38,232 nt of DNA from Helochares maculicollis. Its lineage: Eukaryota; Arthropoda; Insecta; Coleoptera; Hydrophilidae. The translations under genes were made by a program, and so were the position numbers. Shown here piece after piece: positions 1 through 9,876 of the stretch. Positions within the stretch are counted from its first letter, which is position 1. Each line of letters opens with the position of its first letter. Where the stretch lies: assembly GCA_033557835.1 (NCBI GenBank), contig JAWQRO010000479.1, forward strand, positions 1 through 38,232, written 5' to 3'. Under the pieces are notes generated by a model, which made no database searches, was not told where the DNA came from, and worked only from the letters and a program-made list of their open reading frames with translations.

Positions 1-3000
1 ACATTCGGAATGCACCCGCGCACTTAATTTCGTTTTACACACAAAATTTGATACAGGTTCTTGGATCCATTTTTATGAATAGGTAAAAATCGAAGACGAG
101 CCAAAACACGTGCAAGCAAAGCAGCTGTCAACAATTAACTAAACATTCAAAATGGCCGAACTTGTCGGTATAAGTGAGAGACATGAGTACCAACATAACG
201 CTACAAAAAAATCAATATTCGAATATACGTAACCTGCGAAAATTCAAAACTCGCGATACTTATTGAACACACCTCGTACAATAAGACTATGTATTTATTT
301 ATATACTTATGTCTAAAAGGTTAATAGCATAGCAGGGTTAAATCATATGGCTCAAACTGTTTAACATCTTTACTCTGCATTTAACAAGCATAAGATTATG
401 AGATATTTTCAACATAATTTGGAGAAGTCCATAACTTTTGCTAGTGCTATGGATTTATTGCTGGTTTTAACATTCACATAGCTTAAGTTGAAATATGTAC
501 ATTACGTACATGATTTAAAGCGTATATATTATGAAATTTTTCATTATTTAAAAACTTGAGAAGCAACATTAATATGAGGCAAGATCAATCTTACTTTAAA
601 AATGCTTTATTACAGGAATAATTTTTTTGTAGAAAATGTTATTTTAAATCCAGAACACATTTAAAAGAAATATACCGAGTCGCTAGCCTCACGTGCTATA
701 TCATGTTAGAAAGTAGAAGATTGTTCAAAAATAAGAGTTGGTGCTTGATTTAATATAAACCACTTACTTCTCTCTGCGTACTTTTCGCAAAAAATAGCAA
801 ACAAAACATTATCTATCATAAAAAAAGTCTGAGGCAGTTGAAGTTTTAAAAGACACTGCTAAATTTGTTGCTGTATATTAAACAGTTGGTATAAATAAAT
901 TTAAAATGCTGATTACGAATAAAACTGAAAAGCTGTTTTTGTTTAAACAATTAACTGTTTTCCATAGCTTTTGTGCTCACTGAAACATTTTTATAAAATT
1001 CTATTTTCTCAAATAGTTTACATAAAGGCAAATGCATGAACAACGACCACGATCAGAAATTTCAGTGGCATTCGTGTCGTATTTTAAAAATTTACGCATC
1101 GATTTGGAGAAATATATTCTCCGTGTTCGAGTTTGAGATATCCAAGTTACACGTCGGTAATCTGGCCGAGACGTGGTTGGCTTATAAAAGAATCTTCTTC
1201 GGCATGAGTCGCCTAAAAAGGGGTCCCCTAATAAATGCATAACGCGGTTGTTTTAGATTCCCTTCTTGGCCTCTGTATGGCCAATCGGTGAATCCTCCGA
1301 CTCGGTCTTACCCTATATGGATGGGATAGCACATGAATGCTGAATTTAAACACACGTGTTTATAATATTGATTTGATTTGATAAAACGATGTTGCGAAAG
1401 TTAGAAGACATATGTAGAGTATTTCCAATAAACTGTAACGGTTCCAGTTTTGTTGACCTAAAAGACTAAAATTAAAGCAACTACTTGTTTTGTGTACATT
1501 CCCTAAACTTTTCGCTCTTTTACACAATCGACTCTACTTTAATGGCAGATTGTCCATGCAGTCGAAGTCATCAGTTGTGAACCAACAAACCGTGATATTG
1601 GCTAAACTTGATGATTCCTGATACAAGAACGCCCGGAAAGATTTATATATCCCAAGATTTATAGGGCTGCAGGGTAACAAAAAACTCGCTTTAATCGTTT
1701 TTATCCTTTAAATCCTATCTGCCAGGATATCTTTTGATGGTGGTCTACATAAAGGCATTTCCCAAACTTAAGCCTTCTTTTTTACTCCTGGTTCTTTACG
1801 TGCGCTAAAGTGGACGGCAATCGCATGAATACTCTTCCAGGATGTATTTTTATACAACACTTTTTAGACGAGTTCTATTGTTCACTGAAATCTCATAAAA
1901 TAGGGAAATTTGAAGTCGAATAAATTGCTGACATACATTAAAAAGGTTTATGGTGGCCAACTAATGCAAAAATATGGAGAACTGCGGTCAGGATCGCAAT
2001 AAAATAGTTATGAAATGAGACGAATGCTCAGTAAGTAAATCCTTTCGCATTCCGCCAACTTTTATGGAGGTATTTTTATAATACGCTTCTGTACGTTGTT
2101 GCAAAACATATTGAATTCTGTATGTTATACAATATTTTGTGTTTTGTCAAAAATGTTGGATTTTATTACTTCCGTGGGCGCTTAAAGAAATGGATGTATT
2201 TTATTGCGACGAATATAATAAATTTTTCCCAAAGAAAGTTCCTATTTTTATGGATTTAAGGTATTATCATATTTAATTTAAAGCTCTCCGCTTTTCATTT
2301 CTATAAATACTCTTTCAAATACGATTTATGAATAAGTTATTACGTTAAAAAAATTAAAATGTACGTTGTTGAGAGGATAATGTATCCGCGATTAATCGTC
2401 GCAACTTCGACAATTGTTGTTAGCAGAAAATAAATTGAAGAGGGAGGCGCTTTTCAGATGGAACTCGCGAGGAAACAATGGGGAGCGAAGGTTTCTCTTT
2501 ATTTTTATTTTATTTTCTTTTTTCGACGCGCCCTACGACGTCCGTACTTTACCCTTAAACAAAATTGATGTTAATTTCTTTTTCGCCGACTACACAAATA
2601 AATCGCCCTTATTTTATTTCGTTCCAGTTTAAATGTCTTCACATTTAACCCACAAACTACGGAGGTGCAATAAAGCGTGTTCACACTTCGCGTTTGTGGC
2701 TAGGAGACCGTAACACGTCTCTTTGACTTTTGCATCCATTTATTACAATGTTTACTCTTATTCAGGTTGAACAGTTTTTGTGAAAATTTTGAATGTCTGT
2801 ACAGGGATGAATCATAAATGTTTACACATTTAAATCAAATCAAAATACTAATTAGGCTGGAAGCATAGTAGCATAGTCGCTTAGTTACTGTAAAGACTTT
2901 TGAAGATAAAATTTTCTTAATAAAGTTGGAAAACTCGCAATGCTATTTAGTAACATTGTAACGAAAATAAGGAACGTAGTTTATTAAAACTAGGTGCCGG

Positions 3001-3770
3001 ACTACCTTGCTTAAGGAAATAAGAAGTCCAATCACCCAGCTTCGCAAGCAGTCTCAAGTACAGGAAAGATAATCATAGATGCATAATGAAAACCTTCAGT
3101 AAAGTAAAGCATTTAGTAATCTTGTTTCTTGTTTGTTCGGTGCCTTGTAAAGAAAGTTTTCTTTACTTTGCAATTAGTTGATTATAATCAGCAGCGATGT
3201 CGTTGATTGTGTATTCAAGACTTCAAATATTCAGTATTGAGAAGCGTCTGCAGACTAAAGCTAAAAACGTTTTGCGTTGTATCGTTATATCTCCAGAGAT
3301 AAGAGCCTCAGGGTTCAATTCACTTATTCGATTGCCGAAGAACGAAAGGGAATCTCAAGCTAAAAACATTAACAAGAGTATTGAGTATGTGATTCAACCC
3401 AACATATTTCTTTCATTGACCACTGACCCATGAATATTTCATATTATTTGTTAAATAACTTATTACCAGAATAAACACAAGTACATATACATCTTTTATA
3501 AAATAGAACTGTTTTTTATAATTATTCTTCGGACAGACTGTTTAGTTTTGTACAAAAAAGATTTTATAGTTTCTTACTACAATTTACATTTATGAAATAA
3601 ATTAGTGCTTAACTTAAAACGAAAAACTTAGAGAAATTTTATTTTCTTGTAAGGAAATTAAGGGATCGGGTAAATTTCTCTAAAGTATTTTCATTATTAC
3701 TCAGGATATACATGATCATTACAATAAGTGATTTGAAGTTATATTAATTTTATTACATTAAAATATTAAT
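1..3770. other. AT-rich intergenic region without recognisable gene
   Basis: I read both strands and found no open frame with a recognisable domain, splice structure or base composition suggesting a gene. The longest frames here are 68-79 codons and resemble no family I know. One stretch at about 1040-1330 is less AT-rich than its surroundings and is open on both strands; it could be a conserved non-coding element or an old repeat. A similar but weaker island lies at about 2390-2720. Confidence 0.5.
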
Positions 3771-3831
3771 ATAAAATTTATTTATAATTGTATAAATTAA
3801 AGTGTAAGTCACCGTGTGTGCGTCGTCTTCC

Positions 3832-3867
3832 TATAAATATTTCACAAGTTGCAGTAGAAGCATCAGA
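3832..3867 (+). promoter_or_regulatory. candidate core promoter (TATA box plus initiator)
   Basis: TATAAATA lies at 3832-3839. An initiator-like TCAGA follows with its A at 3865, 33 bases from the first T of the TATA box, close to the usual arthropod spacing of about 30. This would place a start site about 60 bases before the ATG of the 84-codon frame at 3924. In sequence this AT-rich, TATA matches are common by chance, so the spacing and the following ORF are the only real support. Confidence 0.22.
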
Positions 3868-3923
3868 TACCATCTCCATCGCATCTCAACGGAGAGAGAC
3901 CATTCAAGAATCGAGTATTTGGC

Positions 3924-4178
3924 ATGCGGTGCGCGCACCCACTTGACCTGTTATGTAACCCTGCGAGGCCACAGGAAGCCCATCATTTGAAGCCGTTTGT
4001 GATCAACTCTGCCGACTTTTGTTCCATATCCGCTAGGGAAATAAACTCTATATTGTCCACGGAGAGGCTGCTGCAACTCACCGACCGCGCACCAAACACC
4101 AAATTAACGATTCTAATCAACTATGCTTTGATTAAATTATTTTCGGTACCTCAGGATACAAAGTTGTATGTGAAATAA
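3924..4178 (+). CDS. hypothetical 84-residue protein (doubtful)
   Basis: An open frame starts at ATG 3924 and ends with TAA at 4176-4178. I do not recognise it: no signal peptide, clear membrane segment or domain. Its first two thirds are distinctly GC-richer than the flanks, which is unusual here. A TATA box and initiator-like motif lie upstream, and AATAAA at 4174-4179 overlaps the stop, with a second at 4192-4197, giving the outline of a compact gene. Against it, the context around the ATG is poor (no purine-rich leader), and the frame faces the 3' end of the minus-strand CAP gene, so the GC-rich part may be that gene's 3' UTR or a conserved non-coding element. The coding call is weak. Confidence 0.2.
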   Translation: MRCAHPLDLLCNPARPQEAHHLKPFVINSADFCSISAREINSILSTERLLQLTDRAPNTKLTILINYALIKLFSVPQDTKLYVK

Positions 4179-4179
4179 A

Positions 4180-5025
4180 TTATGAAAACGAAATAAATGA
4201 AAAAGCTGTGCTTGATATGATCACCAAAATTGTGGATGCTATGATTGGAGCTGCTCCTAGCAAGAAAGGAGCTTTCCACTCGAAGGGCTGCACAATTTCA
4301 CCACACAACCCTCTATATTTAGTATTAGTAATATTATTTTCGCACCTCGAAGCCGGAGGTCCTTTTTTAAAAGGCGTTACGTTTAGTTCATCTCTCCCAG
4401 GAGCAAAGTTGCAAAATACTAGCATTCCATTTTCGAACAATGTTCTTCCACAACCAACGAACTTACTTCTTGCCCAAAATAACTGCTGGAAGTATTTGGT
4501 ATTTTCATTGGGAGCCTTAAGCTCTTTTCCATTTAGCATAGCCCCTTCCTTTACCCATCTGAACAAAATATCTGTAAGATGTGTTTTATTTTTTACATAA
4601 GGTATGTTTTCCGAGTAATACATATTTTGTCCCACGTTATTATGCCTAGAAGTTACGCGGCAGTCATCATGCGCATATCGACAGTTCATGGACCAGCATT
4701 GAGCTACAAACTCTAATTCTATGTCATAAGAAATAACGTTCATGTCCGCAGCAGTTATATGTCGTAAGTATTTAAGGCGATTACATGCACCCTGAGCTAC
4801 ATCGCGTCTTAGTAAATTTATATTATCAATCAAATACTGTCTTTCACTTTCCGTAAGAGAAAGCATCCTGGCATCTTCCCCACACTGAGGTTGCAGTAAA
4901 CAAGGTTGTAAAATGCAAACACTGTGCTGTTTTCCACATACAGTTTTACAAAAATCAGTTTGTGCTTTAAGTGTGATCAATAACCATGAGGGGAAAAATA
5001 TTATGAGCCAGAAAGAAATTGTCAT
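4180..5025 (-). CDS. secreted CAP/SCP-domain protein, antigen 5-like (copy 1)
   Basis: Single-exon gene for 281 residues. The start is the ATG at 5025-5023; a TTG two codons upstream also lies in frame but is unlikely. Residues 1-21 are a hydrophobic signal peptide. Then comes the insect antigen-5 N-terminal cysteine region (DFC at 24-26, HSVC at 34-37, CG at 48-49). The CAP core follows: ELEFVAQCW at 103-111, CRYAHDDCR at 115-123, VGQN at 131-134, W157, E160, a CAP1-like signature YFQQLFWARSKFVGCG at 178-193 and the CAP2 signature VFCNFAPG at 203-210, then C228 and C241. Of the usual CAP cavity residues, H119 and E160 are present but the second His, normally just before the Tyr of the CAP1 signature, is Lys177. 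There are N-glycosylation sequons at N146, N215 and N231. The last about 22 residues are strongly hydrophobic and could be a GPI-anchor signal or membrane tail. It is a paralogue of the gene at 7345-8205. Antigen-5-like proteins are extracellular (haemolymph, saliva, venom, reproductive tract); the specific role here is unknown. Confidence 0.9.
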   Translation of the reverse strand: MTISFWLIIFFPSWLLITLKAQTDFCKTVCGKQHSVCILQPCLLQPQCGEDARMLSLTESERQYLIDNINLLRRDVAQGACNRLKYLRHITAADMNVISYDIELEFVAQCWSMNCRYAHDDCRVTSRHNNVGQNMYYSENIPYVKNKTHLTDILFRWVKEGAMLNGKELKAPNENTKYFQQLFWARSKFVGCGRTLFENGMLVFCNFAPGRDELNVTPFKKGPPASRCENNITNTKYRGLCGEIVQPFEWKAPFLLGAAPIIASTILVIISSTAFSFISFS

Positions 5026-5128
5026 TTTCAAAACTATTATTCTTTCTGACGCTTCTAGTCTCGGAGGCCAATATGAAAGAAATTTTAATGCGCTAACTTA
5101 ATTTCCAATTACCTGTTTTCTCATTATT

Positions 5129-5134
5129 TACTGA
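5129..5134 (-). promoter_or_regulatory. candidate initiator of CAP gene copy 1
   Basis: Read on the minus strand this is TCAGTA, an arthropod initiator match, about 105 bases upstream of the ATG. No TATA box lies at the expected distance. A GTAATT that could act as a splice donor follows between the initiator and the ATG, so a short 5' UTR intron cannot be ruled out. Confidence 0.2.
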
Positions 5135-7290
5135 TGGTATATTCATCCAGCTTCCTGAATAGTAGAAACGATGAGTTTTGGTTTATTATACCTAAATGTT
5201 CTATGTCTACGAGATAGGAGCGCACTATGATTTAAACAAAACATTTAGACGTGTAAAAGAAACAGTATTGGATGCTAACCCACCCAATCGTAATATTTAA
5301 TATGATGATGGTTTCCTCACAGAGGTTGTTTCTCTTAGTTTCAGTTTCAACCGCAAATTAAAAAAGTTTCATAATCTTGGGCTTTCAAAGGCTTAAATTT
5401 GAAACAAAAAGAAACAGCCTCAATGCGGAAGCCATCATCATAACAAAACAACTTATTTATTATGAATATATTGTGCTAACGTGGATGTAATTTAAATGAC
5501 CAATTTTGAGTAGTATTTTAAGATTATGAAAACAAATATAATTGTTAATGTAAGCCAAATCTGTGCTTTATAAACGTTGATATTACTTGAATTTTCGAAA
5601 AATGTTGCTATAGATATAGAATCAAATAATAAACTTGTTTCCCCAAACGTTTTCTCGTAGTGAGGAATATAAAAAAAATCATTATACCAACAAAATACCA
5701 TCACTTTAGCAGCTAAAACTTGTTGCTTGCAGGTAATATAGATAGTGGAAAATTTTCATCTCTACTATAATTGTTCGCTAAGATGAGTATTCACTTATAA
5801 GATTTTTTCCGACCAAAACATTTAACTTAGATATGAACTCAATTAATCTTCCTTCAGTAAAAATATTTCAACACTAGTGTACATACAATATGTTCATACA
5901 TGTACAAGTTCTTTGTTTTTTACTGTTCAGCAAAGTTCAATATTTCTACATTTGGAACTTTATAGTACAGCAGCCTGTAATTATCATTAAGCCATACGTA
6001 AATAGAAGAAATCCTAAGATTTTGTAGCTGTTAAGTTTGTTGTGCAGTTGTAAAGGAAATGCAGTTTTTAGAGCTTCTAATAAAAACAAATGGTGAGATA
6101 ATACTGCACTGGCTTATTATATTGGATAGACCATTTTATTCTTATGTTAATATGAAATAAACGAAAGTTACACTAAAAATATCGATCATTTACTTTGCAA
6201 AAGACTCGGTAAAACGCTAGCAAATGTTGAACGATACAAAGCAATTCCAACTATAGACATAATATCAATGGAAAATTCTATTTAAGAGATGAAGTATTAC
6301 AGCACAAAAGGTAATAGATATATAGTATAATGGCAATGTTGAAATTCATCATTTTTACATATCATTGACAACTTTATCCACTTAAATCGAATAATATATT
6401 AAATTCTATTATCTTTGGGCTGCATTTCTTTGCAAGACTTGTTGATCAATAAACTGTAGGCCATCTATTTGAGTACAACCCGGACCAAAGAGTGGAAATA
6501 TAATATGCCAGGGAGAATTTCAAAACTAGGTTTTTAATACCTGTAGTTTCATCGGCTGAAATCGAAGAAATCCTACTTAACAAAACTAATTGCTGGTTTC
6601 CTGTTTTTTAAAATCACTGATCATTCGTTTGACAATTTTTCATAAAGCGTTATTTGGAATTTATTTAATTTTACTTAATAATAAGTTACATTCATTTTCC
6701 TTCTCATATGATAATATAATATATATGGTAGTAGTTCCTATTTTGGACAAATTTACGCTTTCTCGGCAAAGTTCCTATAAATAGTAAAAACTTCACTACG
6801 TTTTATCAAATAAAACTAGTATAACTTCCGAAGGAGTCAATTTATTCACAACTTTTGTGGTCGAAACATTTCATGTTTTAAGTTGCAGCTTGTTACTATC
6901 CGTATTTAATCGTATAACTATACTGTGCTTCAGTTGTCGAGACAAGCGTATGCACAATTCTCGAAACAAGTAAAATAAAATAAAATATCTTTTCGGCAAA
7001 CTAACGAAAATTCAAACGAAAACACAGAAAACCATCTACTGGAAATAATAGACAAGAAACATAACAATTTATTTATAATATTGCACAGATTTTCAAACAT
7101 GTCTGAATTTGAATCTAAGTATTTCATTTACTCTCATACCAGATAAACAAAAATACAAATCTTTGAATAATATTTTACAACTTAAAAGCTACAACAATTT
7201 ACTTTTATAACTAATATAAAATTCTTATGAAAGAAATTATTTATATTTGCTGTTTCGTCATAAACTTGGGCTATAAACTGTAAGGATTTG
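5135..7290. other. AT-rich spacer between the two CAP genes
   Basis: About 2.2 kb between the two tandem minus-strand genes. Both strands were read; the open frames (up to 70 codons) resemble nothing known and have the base composition of the background. It should hold the promoter of copy 1 on its left side and the 3' end of copy 2 on its right side. Confidence 0.5.
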
Positions 7291-7315
7291 CTTAGTTTAG
7301 TTATGAAATTTTTGA

Positions 7316-7321
7316 TTTATT
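7316..7321 (-). promoter_or_regulatory. polyadenylation signal of CAP gene copy 2
   Basis: AATAAA on the minus strand, only about 24 bases beyond the TAA stop of the CAP gene at 7345. This gives a very short 3' UTR. Position and orientation fit, though the hexamer is frequent in AT-rich DNA. Confidence 0.5.
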
Positions 7322-7344
7322 CAAATATTTGCTATTTTGATTTC

Positions 7345-8205
7345 TTACATAAGTATTGATAAGTCATTAGAGTGAAGCAAATGAATAAATGCGGCGAAAG
7401 CTACACCAGATTTATTCAATGATACAACAGGACCTATTCCTATAAGAAAAGGTGCCGTCCACTCAAAAGGCTCTATAATCTCACCACAGAGACCTTTAAA
7501 TTTGGTATTAACCGTATCAGAGCCTTCACAAAGAGAAGCTGGTGTTCCTTTCTTAAAGGGTGGTATATTTTCTTCATCTCTCCCAGGGGCAAAGTTACAA
7601 AACACTAATATCCCATTTTCAAACCCGGTTCTTCCACACCCAATGAACTTAGATCTGGCCCAAATCAGTTGGTGGAAATAGCGAGTGTCGTCTTGAGGAT
7701 TCGATATGTCGATTTCTGAAAGCATTTCACCGTCTTGTATCCATCGCTCCAAGACTAGTTTTAATTGTTTAACATCTTCTCTTTCCGGCAAGTTTGGTAT
7801 ATACACAAAATTTTGCCCGACGCTTTCGTGTTTGGAAGTAATTCGGCACTCATCATGAGAAAATCGACAGTACGTCGACCAGCATTGGGCTACAAACTCC
7901 AATTCATAGTCATAGGAAATAACGTTCATGTCAGCAGCGGTAACATTTCTTAGCTCCTTAAGATTTTCATTTATACCAAGAGCTACCTCATTTCTGAAAG
8001 AGTTTAGCTTTTCTAGAAAAAAGTTTCTATCTTCATCATTTAGTTGTAAGAGCGAACCGTTCACCCCGCACCAGGTTTTTAGCACACACGGCTGCAAAAC
8101 ACAAACGCTATGATTTTCTCCACATGCAGTTGCACAAAAATCTGTTTGAGGGTAAACATTTACAAAAACACCCAAAAGCAACGTAATGCTACGAGAAACT
8201 GTCAT
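7345..8205 (-). CDS. secreted CAP/SCP-domain protein, antigen 5-like (copy 2)
   Basis: Single-exon gene for 286 residues from ATG 8205-8203. A short signal peptide (about residues 1-20) precedes the antigen-5 N-terminal cysteine region (DFC at 22-24, HSVC at 32-35, CG at 46-47). The CAP core follows: ELEFVAQCW at 101-109, CRFSHDECR at 113-121, VGQN at 129-132, W155, a CAP1-like signature YFHQLIWARSKFIGCG at 176-191 and the CAP2 signature VFCNFAPG at 201-208. H117 is kept, but the position of the second cavity His is Arg175, with a His two residues further on (H178) that is out of register with the canonical one. Sequons are at N49 and N87. The tail after W-T-A-P-F-L is moderately hydrophobic but ends in polar residues, so a GPI signal is less convincing than in copy 1. 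The two copies share the whole cysteine framework and the block TAADMNVISYD; they are a tandem duplication. An initiator sits 37 bases upstream and AATAAA 24 bases downstream, so the gene looks complete and functional. Confidence 0.92.
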   Translation of the reverse strand: MTVSRSITLLLGVFVNVYPQTDFCATACGENHSVCVLQPCVLKTWCGVNGSLLQLNDEDRNFFLEKLNSFRNEVALGINENLKELRNVTAADMNVISYDYELEFVAQCWSTYCRFSHDECRITSKHESVGQNFVYIPNLPEREDVKQLKLVLERWIQDGEMLSEIDISNPQDDTRYFHQLIWARSKFIGCGRTGFENGILVFCNFAPGRDEENIPPFKKGTPASLCEGSDTVNTKFKGLCGEIIEPFEWTAPFLIGIGPVVSLNKSGVAFAAFIHLLHSNDLSILM

Positions 8206-8238
8206 TTAAAAAATTATTATTCATACTTGCCCTTACAA

Positions 8239-8244
8239 AACTGA
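8239..8244 (-). promoter_or_regulatory. initiator of CAP gene copy 2
   Basis: TCAGTT on the minus strand, an exact arthropod initiator match, with its A at 8242. This predicts a 5' UTR of about 37 bases and fits a compact intronless gene. No TATA box is visible 30 bases upstream. Confidence 0.35.
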
Positions 8245-8600
8245 AATCCAGTGGTAGCGAGCTAATTAAATGGTGATTAATCAAATAATTCTGTAAAGAG
8301 AATCCAAATTTATTCAGTGTTTATTGTTATATTTGACCAAACTGTTATTGGTTTTTTAGTAGCTGGCATCTCTATTGCCTGATCATGCGCATTATCTGCC
8401 TGGATATAATGAGCGTGGTAGCAGGGTAACATTTGCTACTAGTACTGCTAAGCGTTCTCTGCCATCTTAACAAAACCCATATTAGATCAAAAAGAAACAT
8501 TAATATTTTCCACTCGGATATTGTATCACAATAGACAAGACAATGAGGTTTTGCAGAAGGACAAGTTGAAAGAGTGTGGCTGAGAAAAGGTACCAAATAA
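8245..8600. other. spacer upstream of CAP copy 2
   Basis: No gene recognised. The sequence from about 8380 to 8600 is somewhat GC-richer and open on the minus strand for 74 codons (8372-8596), without similarity to a family I know; it may be part of the repeat-derived block that follows. Confidence 0.4.
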
Positions 8601-8625
8601 TGGCCATTCTGGGTCTACCTTCAAC

Positions 8626-8767
8626 AGGGCCGCCGCGTACGGTTGTTCATATTGTGCCCCGCACAAGGGCGCCTCTTTGACATAGTTTTTGACATGGGGG
8701 TTCAGTTCAGGAAAGGGCACCGAAAATAATCTAGCACAAAGGCGCCTCTTACCCACGCGGCGGCCCT
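8626..8767. repeat. GC-rich unit bounded by 13-bp perfect inverted repeats
   Basis: AGGGCCGCCGCGT at 8626-8638 is the exact reverse complement of 8755-8767. Inside lies a near-perfect 17-bp direct repeat (8661-8677 and 8734-8750, one mismatch, starting GCACAA) centred on GGCGCC. The unit is far richer in GC than anything nearby. The structure could be a small non-autonomous element or the remnant of a larger repeat; I do not recognise the family. Confidence 0.6.
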
Positions 8768-8805
8768 AATCTTCGAAATGTATGTTAACGATATATTTTT
8801 ACATT

Positions 8806-9027
8806 CCTGTATGACTATACGAAGTATTGGTATCATGAAAAATTTCAATTTCGAAGTTTTGACGGATCTCCACGTTTCGAGTGTTTCTAAATCCATGTTG
8901 TCTTGTTTTGGTGTATTGTCTGCGTGTGTGTATGTAAACATGATAGGTTTGTATCAACTATTGAAGCATGTAGAATTACCAGAAGTACCTATTTACCAAC
9001 ACAGTTTTGACATTTTTCTAAGCGTTT
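8806..9027 (+). repeat. dispersed repeat, copy A
   Basis: Aligns collinearly with 9877-10175. Shared blocks include CGGATCTCCAC, a TG-rich stretch ending TGTGTATGTA, TTTGTATCAACT versus TTTGTGTCAACT, and ACACAGTTTT at the end. Copy A lacks about 60 bases present in copy B after the TGTATGTA block. The frames over it on both strands are incidental. Family unrecognised; the TG-rich segment followed by an A/T-rich tail recalls non-coding parts of arthropod transposons. Confidence 0.65.
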
Positions 9028-9235
9028 AAATAGAGCTATTGACTTGAGATTTATGACACGCCTGAATAACACATAAAAAAATCTTACATAAGAAGTTTCA
9101 AGGCAAAAAAGTACAGGAAACATACTTTTTACTAAAGTAATTGTACTGCAGAATAAAGAATTGCCTTGAATAGTTATGAATAGCTTAAATTCGATTATAG
9201 AGCCGAACGTTAGCAAAAGTTGTCAAAGTGAATGT

Positions 9236-9300
9236 AAAGGCTCAGTGGTCATGACACCCGCTTTCTAATGCTAAGGCATCATAGTTGGAGTCTGTCCCGA
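9236..9300 (+). repeat. decayed tRNA-derived SINE head (first)
   Basis: GGCTCAGTGGTCATGACA at about 9239 matches a pol III A box (TRGCNNAGYGG type) and is followed about 30 bases later by a degenerate B box (AGTTGGAGTC in place of GTTCGANTC). The arms do not fold into a convincing cloverleaf, so this is a SINE head or tRNA pseudogene, not a functional tRNA. Confidence 0.35.
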
Positions 9301-9787
9301 CGTTTTAATTTTTTTTTGCTACAATTGATTTTTAATCCTATTTCTGATTCTGGTGGGAATAAAATAAATAATAATGTAACATTCATTTACTACATATGAA
9401 ACATTAAGCGTTATGATGCAATTATACTTCTAGCATATAAAGTAATATATTTAAAAATAAAGTTGTTCAAGAAAATTTGACGCATACCAGCCGACTTCAA
9501 TAAGCATGTATACATTTGGCGTCCATTCTCAGCCTATCGGTTTCACTTGTTAGATTATGAATTAACATTATTAAGCTTGAATAAAAAGCAGGTAAACTAG
9601 CTTTTAATCTCACAACTTTTAGGCAGAATTTGTGGCTGGGATTCTGTAGAATTAATAAAAACCGGGAAGAACATATTTCTAGATCGTTTCAGCTCGATCA
9701 CCACTTTAAATTGAGCAAAATTGATATAAGCTAAATAGTTACCTCTCATCATCTAATAATATAACAGCAACATTTGTCAAGTGCCGG

Positions 9788-9845
9788 TGAAGGCAATATC
9801 TCAGTGGTCAAGTCATCTTGACAGTAATGCAGATTCCAAGTCTCT
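9788..9845 (+). repeat. decayed tRNA-derived SINE head (second)
   Basis: ATCTCAGTGGTCAAGTCA resembles the A box of the sequence at 9239, and ATTCCAAGTCTC sits where a B box would be. It lies directly before dispersed-repeat copy B, suggesting a composite unit. It is too degenerate to be a working tRNA. Confidence 0.3.
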
Positions 9846-9876
9846 CTAATTGAGAGAGAACTTTTTCTATTCCCAT

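Noticed and set aside
3312..3330. GGGTTCAATTCACT resembling a pol III B box
   Set aside because: No A box or acceptor stem upstream at tRNA spacing.
4208..4600. 130-codon plus-strand open frame
   Set aside because: It lies wholly antisense to the CAP copy 1 coding region and has no domain; the CAP reading on the other strand is unmistakable.
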